A DNA stretch of 64,000 bases from Sipunculus nudus (taxonomy: Eukaryota > Annelida > Sipuncula > Golfingiida > Sipunculidae): positions 24,167,019 through 24,231,018 of the forward strand of contig CM049306.1 in NCBI GenBank assembly GCA_026874595.1. Reading direction: 5' to 3'. The notes below the pieces were generated by a model that had not been told where the DNA came from, searched no databases, and worked only from the letters and a program-made list of their open reading frames with translations. The translations under genes were made by a program, and so were the position numbers. Each line of letters begins with the position of its first letter. The stretch's first letter is position 1. Below, in pieces: positions 11,901 through 21,515 of this stretch.

Positions 11901-12362
11901 GTTTAACTGAACACTTGAAAATGTGTCTAGCAGATGATAATAACAAATAAATTTATAAAATTACAATATATTGAGTCTGCAAACAAACGTGGTTTGACTT
12001 TAAGAGAGACTTTACTAACCAAGCATGTAATGACCAAATGACGTTTAACCAATAATATGATTAAATATTTCATTACAGGTTTACCCATTTTTCCGGTATA
12101 AAATGTATTGCAGTATAAACAGTAAAACTAAAATATATTTTATTCATATGTATGTGTAACTCTTTTATAATGCCTTAGTCTATATCTCATAAGGTCTATT
12201 GAATAGAACACCAACTTACGAACTCCGTCGTCAGGTGAAAATGCTTCGGAAAATCCGATGATCACGTGAATCAGCAGAAGCACGAATATCGTTGCCATGG
12301 TAACAGCTGACACGGACTGTCATTCATCTCACTCATTTAGGGAACGGTGATAGGTCTGTTGT
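1..12362 (-). CDS. Class I cytokine receptor-like gene, 5' part (five exons, partial)
   Basis: The spliced product is expected to be a secreted-entry, cell-surface receptor for a helical cytokine, signalling through JAK/STAT as in the gp130, prolactin-receptor and Domeless groups. Five exons join in frame to give 218 codons plus one base. Residues 1-20 are a hydrophobic signal peptide. Residues 27-120 form the first cytokine-receptor domain, with C33, C43 and W45 in the C-x9-C-x-W signature and a second cysteine cluster at 69-89 that includes ECPDY. Residues 121-218 form a fibronectin III domain with W142 and the LRPYTEY turn at 185-191. Intron phases are 1, 2, 1, 0, 1, the order known for class I receptor modules. 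The usual WSXWS box is not seen; YRSDP lies near its position. The rest of the gene is beyond position 1. Family assignment is strong; the ligand and exact orthologue are unknown. Confidence 0.82.
149..296 (-). CDS. Cytokine receptor-like gene, exon 5: second half of fibronectin III domain
   Basis: The acceptor is TTTTTTTTTCAG. The exon supplies strands E-G: LTYYTFTGLRPYTEYDM holds the tyrosine-corner-like LxPxTxY motif, followed by SVTAKT and YRSDPAVVT. It enters in phase 0 and leaves in phase 1 (GAC G/GTAAGA), so the fibronectin domain is closed by phase-1 introns on both sides, as expected of a shuffled module. The next exon is off the window. Confidence 0.85.
646..2656 (+). repeat. Composite interspersed repeat with TGACCT-rich internal units (copy 1)
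   Basis: This element lies in receptor intron 4. It begins with CTAGGGACCCATGGGTC, carries about ten diverged internal units of roughly 140-150 bp, each with TGACCTTGACCTTTGACC and GGCAGGT/AAGATGGAAGG blocks, then an ACAGACAGACAG run. It ends in a tail with ACCTAATTTCAGGTTTCC and a terminal hairpin (GACTTACAGTCAGCTGAGCT). Copies with the same ends occur near 10.06-11.57 kb and 33.45-35.05 kb. No open reading frame with a recognisable protein is present, so it is likely a non-autonomous element. Confidence 0.75.
3079..4973 (+). mobile_element. Non-autonomous element with inverted GTATCCCCAGACAAA ends and TGACCT units inside
   Basis: The 15-base sequence GTATCCCCAGACAAA at 3079-3093 recurs as its exact reverse complement at 4959-4973. 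Between them lie about seven copies of the same ~145-bp TGACCT-type units found in the other composite repeats, but without their ends. This suggests that two repeat types have exchanged parts or that one captured the other. No coding capacity is seen. Confidence 0.55.
5300..5831. mobile_element. MITE-like element, 0.53 kb, CACTGAAAACA inverted ends
   Basis: CACTGAAAACA at 5300-5310 is perfectly inverted at 5821-5831. Inside, ACTACTC/GAGTAGT motifs recur in both orientations. It lies in receptor intron 4, just downstream of exon 4. No target duplication could be assigned by eye. Confidence 0.5.
5947..5977. repeat. (AG)n microsatellite
   Basis: About 15 uninterrupted AG dinucleotides, about 40 bases downstream of the receptor exon 4 donor. 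Confidence 0.95.
6018..6166 (-). CDS. Cytokine receptor-like gene, exon 4: first half of fibronectin III domain
   Basis: A TTTTTGTAG acceptor opens this exon. It reads VQPSRVKNLVVQSV, then IAIKW and LTYQVEIK, which are the A, B and C strands of a fibronectin III fold with the conserved B-strand tryptophan (W142). It enters in phase 1. The donor TCG/GTAGGT gives phase 0, which the next exon requires; a second GT four bases later (GTAACC) would break the frame. The stretch was not visible as a long open frame and was found by reading the minus strand. Confidence 0.85.
6587..6747 (-). CDS. Cytokine receptor-like gene, exon 3: second half of domain 1
   Basis: The exon follows a T-rich acceptor and encodes residues 67-120. 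It begins KECPDYIDRCTCTIC, resembling the ecPDY...C segment of prolactin-receptor and gp130-type domains. It continues into a strand pair (VNYSIIVTQTG) and ends with the linker FIIDPERV leading into the fibronectin domain. Six cysteines (69, 76, 78, 81, 89 and one split among neighbours) are more than usual for this domain, so extra disulfides are possible. It enters in phase 2 and leaves in phase 1 at G/GTGAGA. Confidence 0.85.
6907..7720 (+). repeat. Degenerate tandem copies of the composite-repeat tail
   Basis: The segment contains four to five diverged copies of a unit reading roughly CTTGGAAACCTGAAATTAGG, then TGACCTATATTCTGTGAGC. This is the reverse complement of the tail found near 2460-2560 and 11370-11460. 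One 184-codon frame is open by chance through the repeats (6907-7461), but its periodic, low-complexity protein has no known domain. It lies in receptor intron 2. Confidence 0.6.
8811..8928 (-). CDS. Cytokine receptor-like gene, exon 2: C-x9-C-x-W half of domain 1
   Basis: The exon opens after a TTTGTACAG acceptor and encodes residues 27 to 66. The core reads MTCVSKDWEELQCTW, in which two cysteines nine residues apart are followed by x-W, the disulfide signature of class I cytokine receptors. A beta-strand-like stretch (TTWSLSFK) follows, where family members have their third strand. The exon enters in phase 1 and leaves in phase 2 at AG/GTACCG, matching the next exon. Confidence 0.85.
9240..9380. 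repeat. Short interspersed repeat rich in GAAAC/GGTTTCG motifs
   Basis: Repeated GAAACTGGTTCGG-like and GGAAATGGTTTCGGTTTCG motifs resemble a stretch near 18112-18205. This points to a small dispersed family whose ends I cannot define. It lies in receptor intron 1. Confidence 0.35.
10060..11570 (+). repeat. Composite interspersed repeat with TGACCT-rich internal units (copy 2)
   Basis: It has the same order as the copy near 0.65-2.66 kb: an AGGGACCCAGG/GACGCTCAGCTG start, about six TGACCT-type units, an ACAGACAGACAG run, and a tail ending TTACAGTCAGCTGAGCTAAAA. It lies in receptor intron 1 in the opposite orientation to the gene. Frames on both strands are short and reflect repeat periodicity. 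Confidence 0.75.
12220..12298 (-). CDS. Cytokine receptor-like gene, coding exon 1: signal peptide
   Basis: The start codon sits in a strong context (ACCATGG on the minus strand). Twenty-six codons follow, beginning MATIFVLLLIHVIIGF, a typical signal peptide with a hydrophobic core and a small-residue cleavage region near SEAF. The exon ends in phase 1 at a GTAAGT donor. The next exon restores the frame through a split leucine codon (C/TT). It is too short to appear as a long open frame, and was found by its start context, donor and phase. Confidence 0.8.
12299..12362 (-). other. Probable 5' UTR segment of the receptor exon, preceded by an intron acceptor
   Basis: On the minus strand a good polypyrimidine tract and acceptor (TTTTTCTTTCAG) end just before 12362, 64 bases upstream of the start codon. 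This suggests that the first coding exon also carries 5' UTR and that at least one non-coding exon and the promoter lie to the right of 12.4 kb. I could not identify that upstream exon. Confidence 0.5.
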
Positions 12363-12365
12363 CTG

Positions 12366-13954
12366 AAAGAAAAATATTCATATTTTACAAATATCAATGT
12401 CATAAAATTTGCTGAATGACTGAATCCGTGGTCTTATTCTCAGGGATGGATCCTGATTCATGTATTTCGAATTTTCACCTGAATATCTGCTTTTTTATAA
12501 ATTCATGCATATTACTTATAGACGTGGTCTGCGTTAAGTTTATGTGGCACAAACATATTATCTGCAGCTACAAGGTATATTTATATATATATGTGTGTGT
12601 GTGTGTTTTTGCTGCGGCTGGTTAGTTTATCTTTTACCAATTTTACATTTAAACATGTGAACATATTTGATGATATTTTATGGAGGATTTGGGTAACACC
12701 CAAAGAACACAGTGTTGGATCTAATTTGATTCACCACAAAATGCTTTTGTATCAAAGGATTAGAAAATATTTTTGTGCCATTTCGAAAGTGGGCAATATC
12801 TAATCTCAATCGACGGCGAAACTTTAGTCATTCATTATTAGATTTAAGGAAACCTTAAGTGTGTATTTAATCATGTATTTTAAAATACAATTGACCTGGA
12901 AAATAAAATGTGTTTAAACGTATCCATTGATAACCAATCGTCCATTTAAAAGTCTCTACCTAGAGCTCCGAGAACCGCCAGTTAAGGTTACAGGCCTATA
13001 TATACACAAATATATGACTGTCGTTATGTTTACCGCATCTCTATAAAAATATAAATGTAAATTTTGGGTGTAGATAACAGTCTAAAATACAGATATACCA
13101 GAGTGAGGGTACCAGAATAAACAATACTGTTTTAAGTAATACTGTTGTTGCTTCAGACTTCATAAAAAGAATTGTGTCGAGGGGGTACTTCACTGGAATC
13201 TGTGAAATTCAAAAAACAACTTTCTAGGTCAGGCCACAGACTTTATTACCAGGCAAAACAAGTGTAACTGAAAACACCCAAAGCAATGCTTGTTATAGAC
13301 ATAAACGAAACCATATGACTTCCACATCAAAGCATTAACATCAAGATTTATTTGGAAACATATTTGTTTATTTAATCATTCATTAATTAATTACACAGAT
13401 GTTTTTAAAGAGGAGAGCAAAATTAATTTATTGATTCATCATTTGTTATTTGTTGCCGGGTACCTTTTTAGGGTGCACTGTAAAAACACTTGCGTTAAAA
13501 AACAACACAAAAACTTGTGTTGAAGCATATGACACAAACTTGAGTTGTTGGAACACAAAACTTGTGTGAATGATGGGCTGTCCAGTGCAGAACACAAGCC
13601 ATGTGCTCTCTGGGTATCACGCTCAGGGGCATAGCAGCGAGGTGATGGTTGTCGGTACAACCGAGGGGGGTCGGCGGGGGTGGATGCGCTTGCTCCTCCA
13701 AAGTTTGACGATATTATGCATGTGCGCCCCCTCCCCTACAGATGTTGCGGAAATAAGAATATATGGTTGTAAAATTATTTTGAGGAGCAGAAAATCCTTA
13801 CATTTTCTATAAAGGTGTCCCATAAGCCTGTTAAAAATATTGTTCATATTATGGGAGGGGTTTGTACTGTATCATATATTTAAAACATTTAGGGCACATT
13901 AAAGTACATTTGGGGCATCCACTCCCCTCCCCAACATTCACACACATATATGTG

Positions 13955-13957
<3 letters not shown>
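12366..13957. other. Stretch with no supported gene
   Basis: This AT-rich sequence lies upstream of the receptor coding start. It may hold the receptor's non-coding first exon and promoter, but nothing is decisive. Around 13480-13570 AACACAA and TTGTGTT motifs alternate in both orientations and could be a decayed foldback element. Confidence 0.4.

Positions 13958-14006
<49 letters not shown>
13958..14006. repeat. (TA)n microsatellite
   Basis: About 24 uninterrupted AT dinucleotides. Confidence 0.95.
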
Positions 14007-14008
<2 letters not shown>

Positions 14009-14076
14009 CCTGACCGTACACGCCATGCCCATGCATGTTCACCCCCTACATGCCCATGCATGTTCACCCATCAAAG

Positions 14077-15748
14077 TTAACTCTGGACCTGCCAATAGGG
14101 CTACTTCACTTAAGCAGCTGGCAGGCTGATGTAGGGGCAAACAGAGGGGCAGGGCTGGGCACTGGGCAGTGTATTAGCATATGGCTCAGTGTGCACATCG
14201 GCTGAACCTGTATCTATTTTGCTAATGTAATTGTAAGTTTGTCATAAAGCTTTAGATAGATAATCACCATGACAAAAAAAGATGGTCTTGGGGCAAATCC
14301 TGAAAATCCTGATACCTCTGGGACTTGATAAAAGTGTTAATAGCCTTTGATTCAAACTTGCACCCGTATCTGACAGCAGAAGGTAATGCAGCCTCATTCA
14401 GACCACTGTCTCTCAGGAGGGCCCTTGCTGTTTTATCACCATCCATTGAATGTGTCAGCCGATACATTTTTATGCTGTCAATAAACCCCTTCTCATAATA
14501 AACCAGTTCTTGTTTTCATTCTGTCCTCTAGTTGCAAACTCTATTTTGTTTAATTAAGCATCTGTGTATTTCATTAAAGGTAAAAACAGTCCTCAAAACA
14601 TGATGAGCCACATCTGCTGTGTGTTGAAAGGTAAATACCTATGTTATCTATAGGTGACAAAGCTGTAAGTAGTGTTACTGTATCATTCATTTGCTTCTGT
14701 GTTTTGTTTGTAAACATTGTATCTAAAATACAGGCTTCTGGGCAACAAATCTGTATGCGCTTAAAAATCTCATCAGCAGAAGGTAAATTCACTCCCTCCG
14801 GTACAGGGTTGTACCTGTCTTCGGTGGCTGAGCTGGCATTCTTAGATTTTCCCTTAATAGATGTCTCCAGCAGGGTCACAGGCACAGACTCTTCCTTTTT
14901 ACTACCTTTTCTAGTCCATGTACATGAGCCCGAGGTGACACTTGTGGTAGAATTATTATCCATCTATCCAACAATGTCAAACTATGTAGCTACAACGTGT
15001 CGGCAACCCCCATCTAGACCCCCATTACAAGAACAGTATCCTGCATGAATGCGACTGGCATCAGAGACATTGCTCAGGATCACCCATACATTATAGTGGT
15101 TTGAATTAGTGACAGGGTCCTTCTCTCATGTTCTTGGTTTCACTTAACTCTTTACTGCAAAGCAAGTATCCCTGTGATACTGATGTACCTCGATGTGTTT
15201 CACATACCCATCCTTTGCCATGGTGTACCCTTCCATGTTATAGTATTCCCTGAGGTTTCACATATTGTACTCATCAAACGATATATAAAATAATTGTAAA
15301 TGTCAAACACTGACAGGACTGGTAAGACACCTAGGTTTTGTGTGCCTCCTTCTTTGAAGTTTCCTGGATTTTCAAGCTGGATTCTGTGAGATGTAATTAA
15401 CTTATCACCCAGTACTTCCTCCCTGTCCTCAATCAAGCCATCTGGGTCCACCTCTAATGCCATTTCATGGCTAGCATTACACAAGTCAATTAGCTCAGCT
15501 TTCTTTGCTTGTGCTGCTACAACCCCTCTTTCTTTCGGACACAACTGTAACTCTTTAACAGATTTTTTGCTGAAATTTGCATCCATATTTAATAATTGAT
15601 CAATGATAGGACTGTAACCCCCGAGTGGTCAGCTAGTGACAAGCCTGCATCTGACCGATGTCCAGATGCTGTGCCCCTAGCTTGTTTGCCCCTACATCAG
15701 CTTGCCCGTGGCTTAAGTGCATACGTCCTATTCCAGATGTTCAGTTAA
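14077..15748 (-). mobile_element. Inverted-repeat DNA transposon remnant carrying a SAP/SWIM/YqaJ gene
   Basis: The sequence at 14077-14143 and the reverse complement of 15683-15748 are similar over about 66 bases and share the exact core GCTGATGTAGGGGCAAACA. Further out both carry CACTTAAGC and AATAGG, and both end in TTAA. The only gene between them, on the minus strand, encodes SAP, SWIM and YqaJ parts. TTAA at the outer edge (or within CACTTAAGC) could be the target duplication, but the exact edges are uncertain. YqaJ-type second proteins are known from ISL2EU-class DNA transposons. The transposase itself is missing here, so this is either a deleted copy or a non-autonomous derivative. 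Confidence 0.6.
14270..15586 (-). pseudogene. Broken SAP-domain / SWIM zinc finger / YqaJ nuclease-like gene
   Basis: Reading the minus strand from 15586, the first 128-codon block starts MDANFSKKSVKELQLC and has a SAP-like helix pair, then EVDPDGLIEDREEV and VFDIYNYFI. A second frame around 15040-15000 gives YCSCNGGLDGGCRHVVA, a SWIM zinc finger of the CxC...CxH type. A third block (14963-14574) is Ser/Thr-rich linker. A fourth (near 14550-14270) reads ATRGQNENKNWFIMRRGLLT, then RYGCKFESKAINTFIK, matching the start of a YqaJ/lambda-exonuclease-like domain (TxGQ...W...R and G..E..A). Frame changes and a stop in the YqaJ block (TAA after LLTA), together with loss of the catalytic C-terminal part, show that it is dead. 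Host-gene origin is unlikely because transposon-like inverted repeats flank it. Confidence 0.6.
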
Positions 15749-15749
15749 T

Positions 15750-16497
15750 GAGCATTTAATGACAGTGTGTGGCTGGCGGCGACCTACATCATATCATCAC
15801 GGACAAGTGCTGGTCACAGCCTGTGCCTGCTTTTGTTGCGGGCTGATTCCCGCCAACACCCGCATATATGATACGGCAAAATTTAATAAGGGCCGGCCCC
15901 CTCGGAATTATTTTACAGGGTCTGATCCAGGTTACATTTTCACGGGGACCTTTGAAAATGTTTTATTTGCTGCGCATTGAAAGATTGGTCATTGATCGCG
16001 TCATCCAGTTTATTCCCATATTGGCGACCCCTTTAGACACCTGCCCAATAACCCCCCCCCCCCCCGGCCCTCCCCTCCCTTTTTAGCTAATCAAATAAGT
16101 ATAATTTTGTCTACATATAGTAACTACATATAGTAAAAAATACAAGTTGTTCTCTATACTATCAATTAAATTCAGTGTTTCAGAACAAAATAGCGAAATG
16201 ATTAATAATAAGATATTATTCACCCGATTCTAGACACTGGGGTAATCAGCCAATAAATGTTCCGACATTGCTTCAATATTGCTTATATGTACAAAGTCCC
16301 ACTCTTCTACTGAGTTTGATGGAAATCCGAAGGCCGCAGTGACAGTAGCAGTGACTGAAACAGACAAATAATTAATCAAACAGCCAAACATAACTGGTGA
16401 AACCAAAACCTCCTCTGCAAGGGTTATAAAAATAAAATCTTTCAGTAGCGGACTGGCCTGAAATTTACCCGAGGGGCCAACGAAGAAAAATAATATC
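15750..16497. other. Stretch with no supported gene
   Basis: Contains a C-rich run (16051-16063) and AT-rich sequence. A 106-codon minus-strand frame at 16230-16550 has no recognisable domain and runs into the adjacent minisatellite. Confidence 0.4.
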
Positions 16498-17300
16498 TTG
16501 ATACCTGTGTGCCGATGGTGTGTAATAAATAGTATTAAATATTGATGCATGTGGGCCGATGGTACGGACTAAATAATATTAAATATTGATGCTTGTGGGC
16601 CGATAGTACATACTTAATAATATTAAATATTGATGCATGTGGGCCGATGGTACAGACTAAATATTAAATATTGATGCCTGTGGGCCGAAGATATGGACTA
16701 AATAATATTAAATATTGATGCCTGTGTGCCGATGGTACGGACTTTATTATAATAAATATTGATGCTTGTGGGCCGAAGATATGGACTAAATAATATTAAA
16801 TATTGATACCTGCTGACCGATGGCATGGACTTAATAATATTAAATATTGATTCCTGTGAGCTGATGCTATGGACTAAATAATATAAGATATTGATGCCTG
16901 TGTGCTGATGCTATGGACTAAATAATATAAAATATTGATGCCTGTGTGCTGATGCAATGAACTAAATAATATAAAATATTGATGCCTGTGTGCTGATGCT
17001 ATGGACTAAATAATATTAAATATTGATTCCTGTGGGCTGAGGGTATGGACTAAATAATATTTAATATTGGTGCCTGTGGGCCGAGGGTATGGACTAAATA
17101 ATATTTAATATTAATGCCTGTGTGCCGAGGGTATGGACTAAATAATATTTAATATTGATGTCTGTGGGCCGAGGGTATGCACTAATTATATTTAATTTTA
17201 ATGCATGTGAGCCTATTGTATGAACTAGATAATATCAAACATTGATGCCTGAGGGCGTATAGTATGCAGTAAATAATTTCAAATCTTGATGCCTGTGGTT
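16498..17300. repeat. 44-bp minisatellite, about 18 copies
   Basis: The unit contains AAATAATATTAAATATTGAT, then GCCTGTGGGCCGATGGTATG. Copies differ mainly in the GGGCCGA/GTGCTGA part, so sub-variants cluster: GTGCTGATGCTATG copies near 16.87-17.0 kb and GGGCCGAGGGTATG copies near 17.04-17.18 kb. This is the pattern of local copy-by-copy expansion. Confidence 0.85.
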
Positions 17301-17928
17301 TGCCCTCACCCCCTTGGCCCCTAGCTCGTTATTCTGTATCATTTAAGGCAGGTGATTAAGGATTTCATGACACCCCAAAAGGTCACAACCCGCCCACTAG
17401 TCATGCAGTTAAAATGGAACTTTGCCCTACAGTTTGTAATATTAACCATATGAACACGATTTGGTCGGAAGTGCGGCTGGAATTAGGAGAGACATGGCGG
17501 GCCGAACAGAAGTGAAATATCCAGTTACCTATACCTAACAGATCAGTGAAAAAAACACAATCTACGCTCACCGGAAGCAAAACCGTAAGCTGTGACGCAG
17601 AACCTCAACTTGTAAACAAGTTAAGGATGATATGACAAATCACGCGTCAAGTGCTGCAGACAGGGTTACAGTCATGGGCACATATGTCTATAGTTATAGC
17701 CTTCTGAGTCATGAGAATGTGTACTAATCTATCCGAAGCCAGTTCAACTGAACAGTGCCTCGCCCACAAATAAATTCTGACTCAGAAGAGCCATATATCA
17801 TGTCGGTATGTCACATCTATAGAACAAAATGAGACGCTGGTTATTATATAATATGAACTCTGTTCATATATAGTAGTATATATAGTAGTTGCGGGTCTAA
17901 TTTTCGGCCACCACAAACCAAATTTGGG

Positions 17929-18038
17929 TCTAGATCCTGCCTCTTTACCAACCTGAGGACCTTTATAAGGTTTTCCGATTAACTCCCATGGATCGGATCC
18001 CCCCCCCCCCCTCTTCCAAAATCCTCCGTCCGCCCCTG
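17929..18038. mobile_element. Diverged MITE fragment related to the one at 26814-27017
   Basis: The right end (CTTCCAAAATCCTCCGTCC then GCCCCTG) matches the end of the complete MITE in the satellite. The interior shares a GATCGGATCC plus C-run block. The left end is unclear. Confidence 0.45.
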
Positions 18039-18712
18039 AACAGATAGCAGGAAGACATCGGCTTTTTCATTGCACTACATCACATTCTACCACCCACCAT
18101 ATAATCAGAAATACGAAACCAGTGTCGTTTTTAGGAAAACCGGTTCTGTGTGGTTTCGCCTTGTTTCCGGAGACGACCGGTTTCGGTTTTGATAGTTTTG
18201 ATAACATCGTTAACTAATTAAAACGATTAAAATGAAATAATTTTGAAGATGTTATCAAAATTTAGAGGTCTATGCATAGGGAATTTGTGACATAGCCAGA
18301 GCATTTTTAAATATGACTGGCCAATTTATATCGCAATTACATATGATAATATTAGACTGCTCTCCTGTGTCCGCAACTCCTACATTACTTATTTAGACAT
18401 ACTTATACATATTAAACACTAAAACCTATGTGTAAAATGCACATTGCATAAACTAAATATATTTCGGGTACTTCCATTTAATACAAAATATGTCTTTGGT
18501 GAACTAGCCATACTTTTAACCCCCCCCCCCCCCTCTCTCTCTCTCTCTATCTGTCCATCTATATAGTATAGATATATATTACAAATTCTATACTCAAACA
18601 TAATTCTCATGGAAAAAAAGTGTATGAGTTAGCTGTCATATGAAGCCAGAGGTGTCAAATAATAAAAGAAGAGCACTTAAAACCCTCACAGCCTACAGCT
18701 GCAATTTATTGA

Positions 18713-19050
18713 ATTACCGTATGGAGTATTACGTGTATCCCTGCTATACATAGCTGTAGAATATTGAAATTTTACCGTATTGTGTATCCCTGATATATAG
18801 CTGAAGAATATTCAAATCTTACCATATTGAGTGTAACGTGTGTCCTTGCTAACATTATAGGGTTGTCAAATCGACACCTTTAGGGTTGTCCAATGGGTGT
18901 ATCTAAAACAACATCCCAGGTTGTCAAAATATCAATTTGATAACCATCTAGGATTGTCAAAAGGGCTATAAAATGACAACATATGGGTTGCCATGAACCG
19001 GGCAAGGTCATCCATACATTCATTCATTTATTCATTCATTCATTCATTTA

Positions 19051-19120
<70 letters not shown>

Positions 19121-20041
19121 TAATAATAATAATAATAATTATTATAATAATAATAACAGATATATTCAAGTTAAACATTGACTCATTAAAATCAAGTGGT
19201 AGTGTGTCTTGTGAAGAATATTGACATTTTACCGTATTATGTGTTACGTGTATCCCAACTCAATAGCTGAGGAATATTGACATCTTACCGTATGGAGTGT
19301 AACGTGTGTCCCTGTTATATAGCTGTAGAATATTAACATCTTACCGTATTGAGTGATACGTATGTCTCTGATATATAGCTGTAGAATATTGGCATCTTAC
19401 CGTATTGAGTGATACGTGTGTCCCTGCTTTATAGCTGATGAATATTGACGTCTTACCGTGTTGAGTGTTACGTGTGTCCCTGTTATATAGTTGTAGAATA
19501 TTAACATCTTACCGTATAGAGTGATACGTGTGTCTCTGATATATAGCTGTAGAATATTGGCATCTTACCGTGTTGAGTGTTACGTGTGTCCCTATTTTAT
19601 AGCTGTAGAATATTAACATCTTACCGTATTGAGTGATACGTGTGTCCCTGATATATAGCTGTAGAATATTGGCATCTTACCGTATTGAGTGATACGTGTG
19701 TCCATGCTTTATAGCTGATGAATTTTGACATCTTACCGTGTTGAGTGTTACGTGTGTCCTTTCAATATAGCCGAAGAATATTGACATCTTACCGAAGTGA
19801 GTGTTACGTGTATCCCTGCTATACAGCTCCAGAAAATCAAAATATTACTGTATTGAGTGTTACATGTATTCCTGCTATACAACTCCAAATTGTCAAAATA
19901 TTACTGTATTGAGTGTTACGTGTATCCCTGCTATACAACTCCAGATTATCAAAAAATTACCGTATGGAGTGTTACGTGTGTCCCTGTTATACAGCTGAAG
20001 AATATTGACATCTTATCGTATTGAGTGTTACGTTATCCCTG
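18713..20041. repeat. 56-bp minisatellite, main part
   Basis: The unit contains TTACCGTATTGAGTGTTACG, then TGTCCCTGCTATATAGCTG and TAGAATATTGACATC. About 2.5 copies lie at 18713-18855 and about 15 at 19200-20041. Between them are short GGGTTGTCAAA repeats, TTCA repeats and (CT)n(TA)n(TAA)n. The array resumes at 21397 after a transposon insertion. Confidence 0.85.
19011..19155. repeat. Compound microsatellite (TTCA)n (CT)n (TA)n (TAA)n
   Basis: Four simple-repeat types follow one another inside the 56-bp array: TTCA to 19056, CT to 19086, TA to 19118, then TAA. Open frames through it are artefacts of periodicity. Confidence 0.9.
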
Positions 20042-20049
20042 CTATACAC

Positions 20050-21388
20050 TAGGGCCCTGCGCGGCCGAAAAAAAATTGAACTCGCATCCACCCCGCAATT
20101 GCCCTGTGAGCCCGCAGTCAAGCCCGAAAAATATTTAAAAAAAAAGTGTTTTGGGATCCAAAGGTTTACATATCAAGAATATTTACAACACACAATTTTG
20201 ATACGCTTATTATAAATATATAAGTTTTAGCAATCATTCAGACTATAATTCATAAAATATTTTAAAGACATGTTTGATTCATTAAATGGATTTAATATAT
20301 ACGTAATAATTTTACACACCTTAGATTTGATTTCGTATTTTACAGGGGAAACAAATAAAGCTTTGGTTTTATTGTTTCTGTTTCTTCTTAAATTTATAAA
20401 ACTAAAAAAGAACTAAAGAAAAAACTAGATTTTTTAAAGTGTGTGTAAAAAATTACCCTTTGGAATAGTATTGGCCAGACACCAGCCATCAAACTATTGA
20501 GATGTGTTGATGGTTAAAATCTTTTCAGTCATAATCTGCTAATTAGCTGAAACAGACTAATCAGACGGTCAAGGGAGTAAAGGGGTAATCTGACCGATGT
20601 GGCTTTTGGTTCAGGATGTTCATTGAGATAGACATGACCAGAGCGGTGTTTCCTATAGCAGTCATCACCACATCATGCAGTACCAAAACAGGGATTTCAC
20701 CTGCCAGTGGTCAATGTCAATTAAAGTTAGACAGCACATGGAGTTACAATTAGATATGGAGTCCACCGTTGTGCAGGCTTTGTGCAGTTCTACGTCAACT
20801 GAGTCACCTACAGAGCCAGCTATTGCCACACAGTCTATTACAAAATCAAAGGTAATCCAGCCCTTGCTTAATTCACTTCCAGCCAAATCATGTAATATAT
20901 GAGACCTGACACAAGTACAGGGTTACAGTCAATATACAACATCAGGCCAGGTAACTTTATACAAAGTTATGACCAGCTCCCATTACAAGGACGATTGTTT
21001 AAAAACTAGATTTCAGATTAATGATTCATCATCTATTTTGAATAAAAAAATTGACGATATACCTATAGAAAAGAAATATTTGCATAGTGTTGTTACAACT
21101 GTCAGTCAGTGTGAGGGGTTAACAGGAATAAATTTAAATTTATGAACATTTATCTTTTCATATAACTATTTTTACAACAGCTGATAACATTTCATGCAAA
21201 ATTCAAATGATAAGTATAATTTTAAAGTATAATTTATATTCATGTTCTACTGAACTGCCAGATCATCAACCCGTAGCCCGCCCCGCCCCGGACTTACTTA
21301 CATATAGCACGCCCTGCATGCCCAGCACAGAAACCTATGCGGGGGCACGCGGGCTGCGCACCCCCCCCCCCCCCCCCCCCCGGCCCTA
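20050..21388. mobile_element. hAT-like non-autonomous insertion, 1.34 kb
   Basis: The 56-bp minisatellite is interrupted here. The insert starts TAGGGCCCTGCGCGG and ends with the inverted GGCCCTA, preceded by a C-run and GCGGGCTGCGCACC. The flanking octamers CTATACAC (20042-20049) and CTTTACAT (21389-21396) match at six of eight positions, as an aged 8-bp target duplication would. The ends and duplication length fit hAT elements. An open frame at 20675-20902 has no recognisable transposase motif. Confidence 0.6.
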
Positions 21389-21396
21389 CTTTACAT

Positions 21397-21515
21397 TTAC
21401 AGCTCCAGATTATTGAAAACTTACCGTATTGAGTGTTAAGTTTATCACTGCTATACAGCTCCAGAATATAGACATCTTTTCGTATTGAGTGTTACATGTA
21501 TCCCTCCGATATAAT
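21397..21515. repeat. 56-bp minisatellite, remainder beyond the insertion
   Basis: About two further copies (TTACCGTATTGAGTGTTA, GCTATACAGCTCCAG) continue the array left of the transposon, showing that the array existed before the insertion. Confidence 0.8.

Noticed and set aside
13862-14080. 72-codon plus-strand frame
   Set aside because: It is kept open by the (TA)n run and has no recognisable content.
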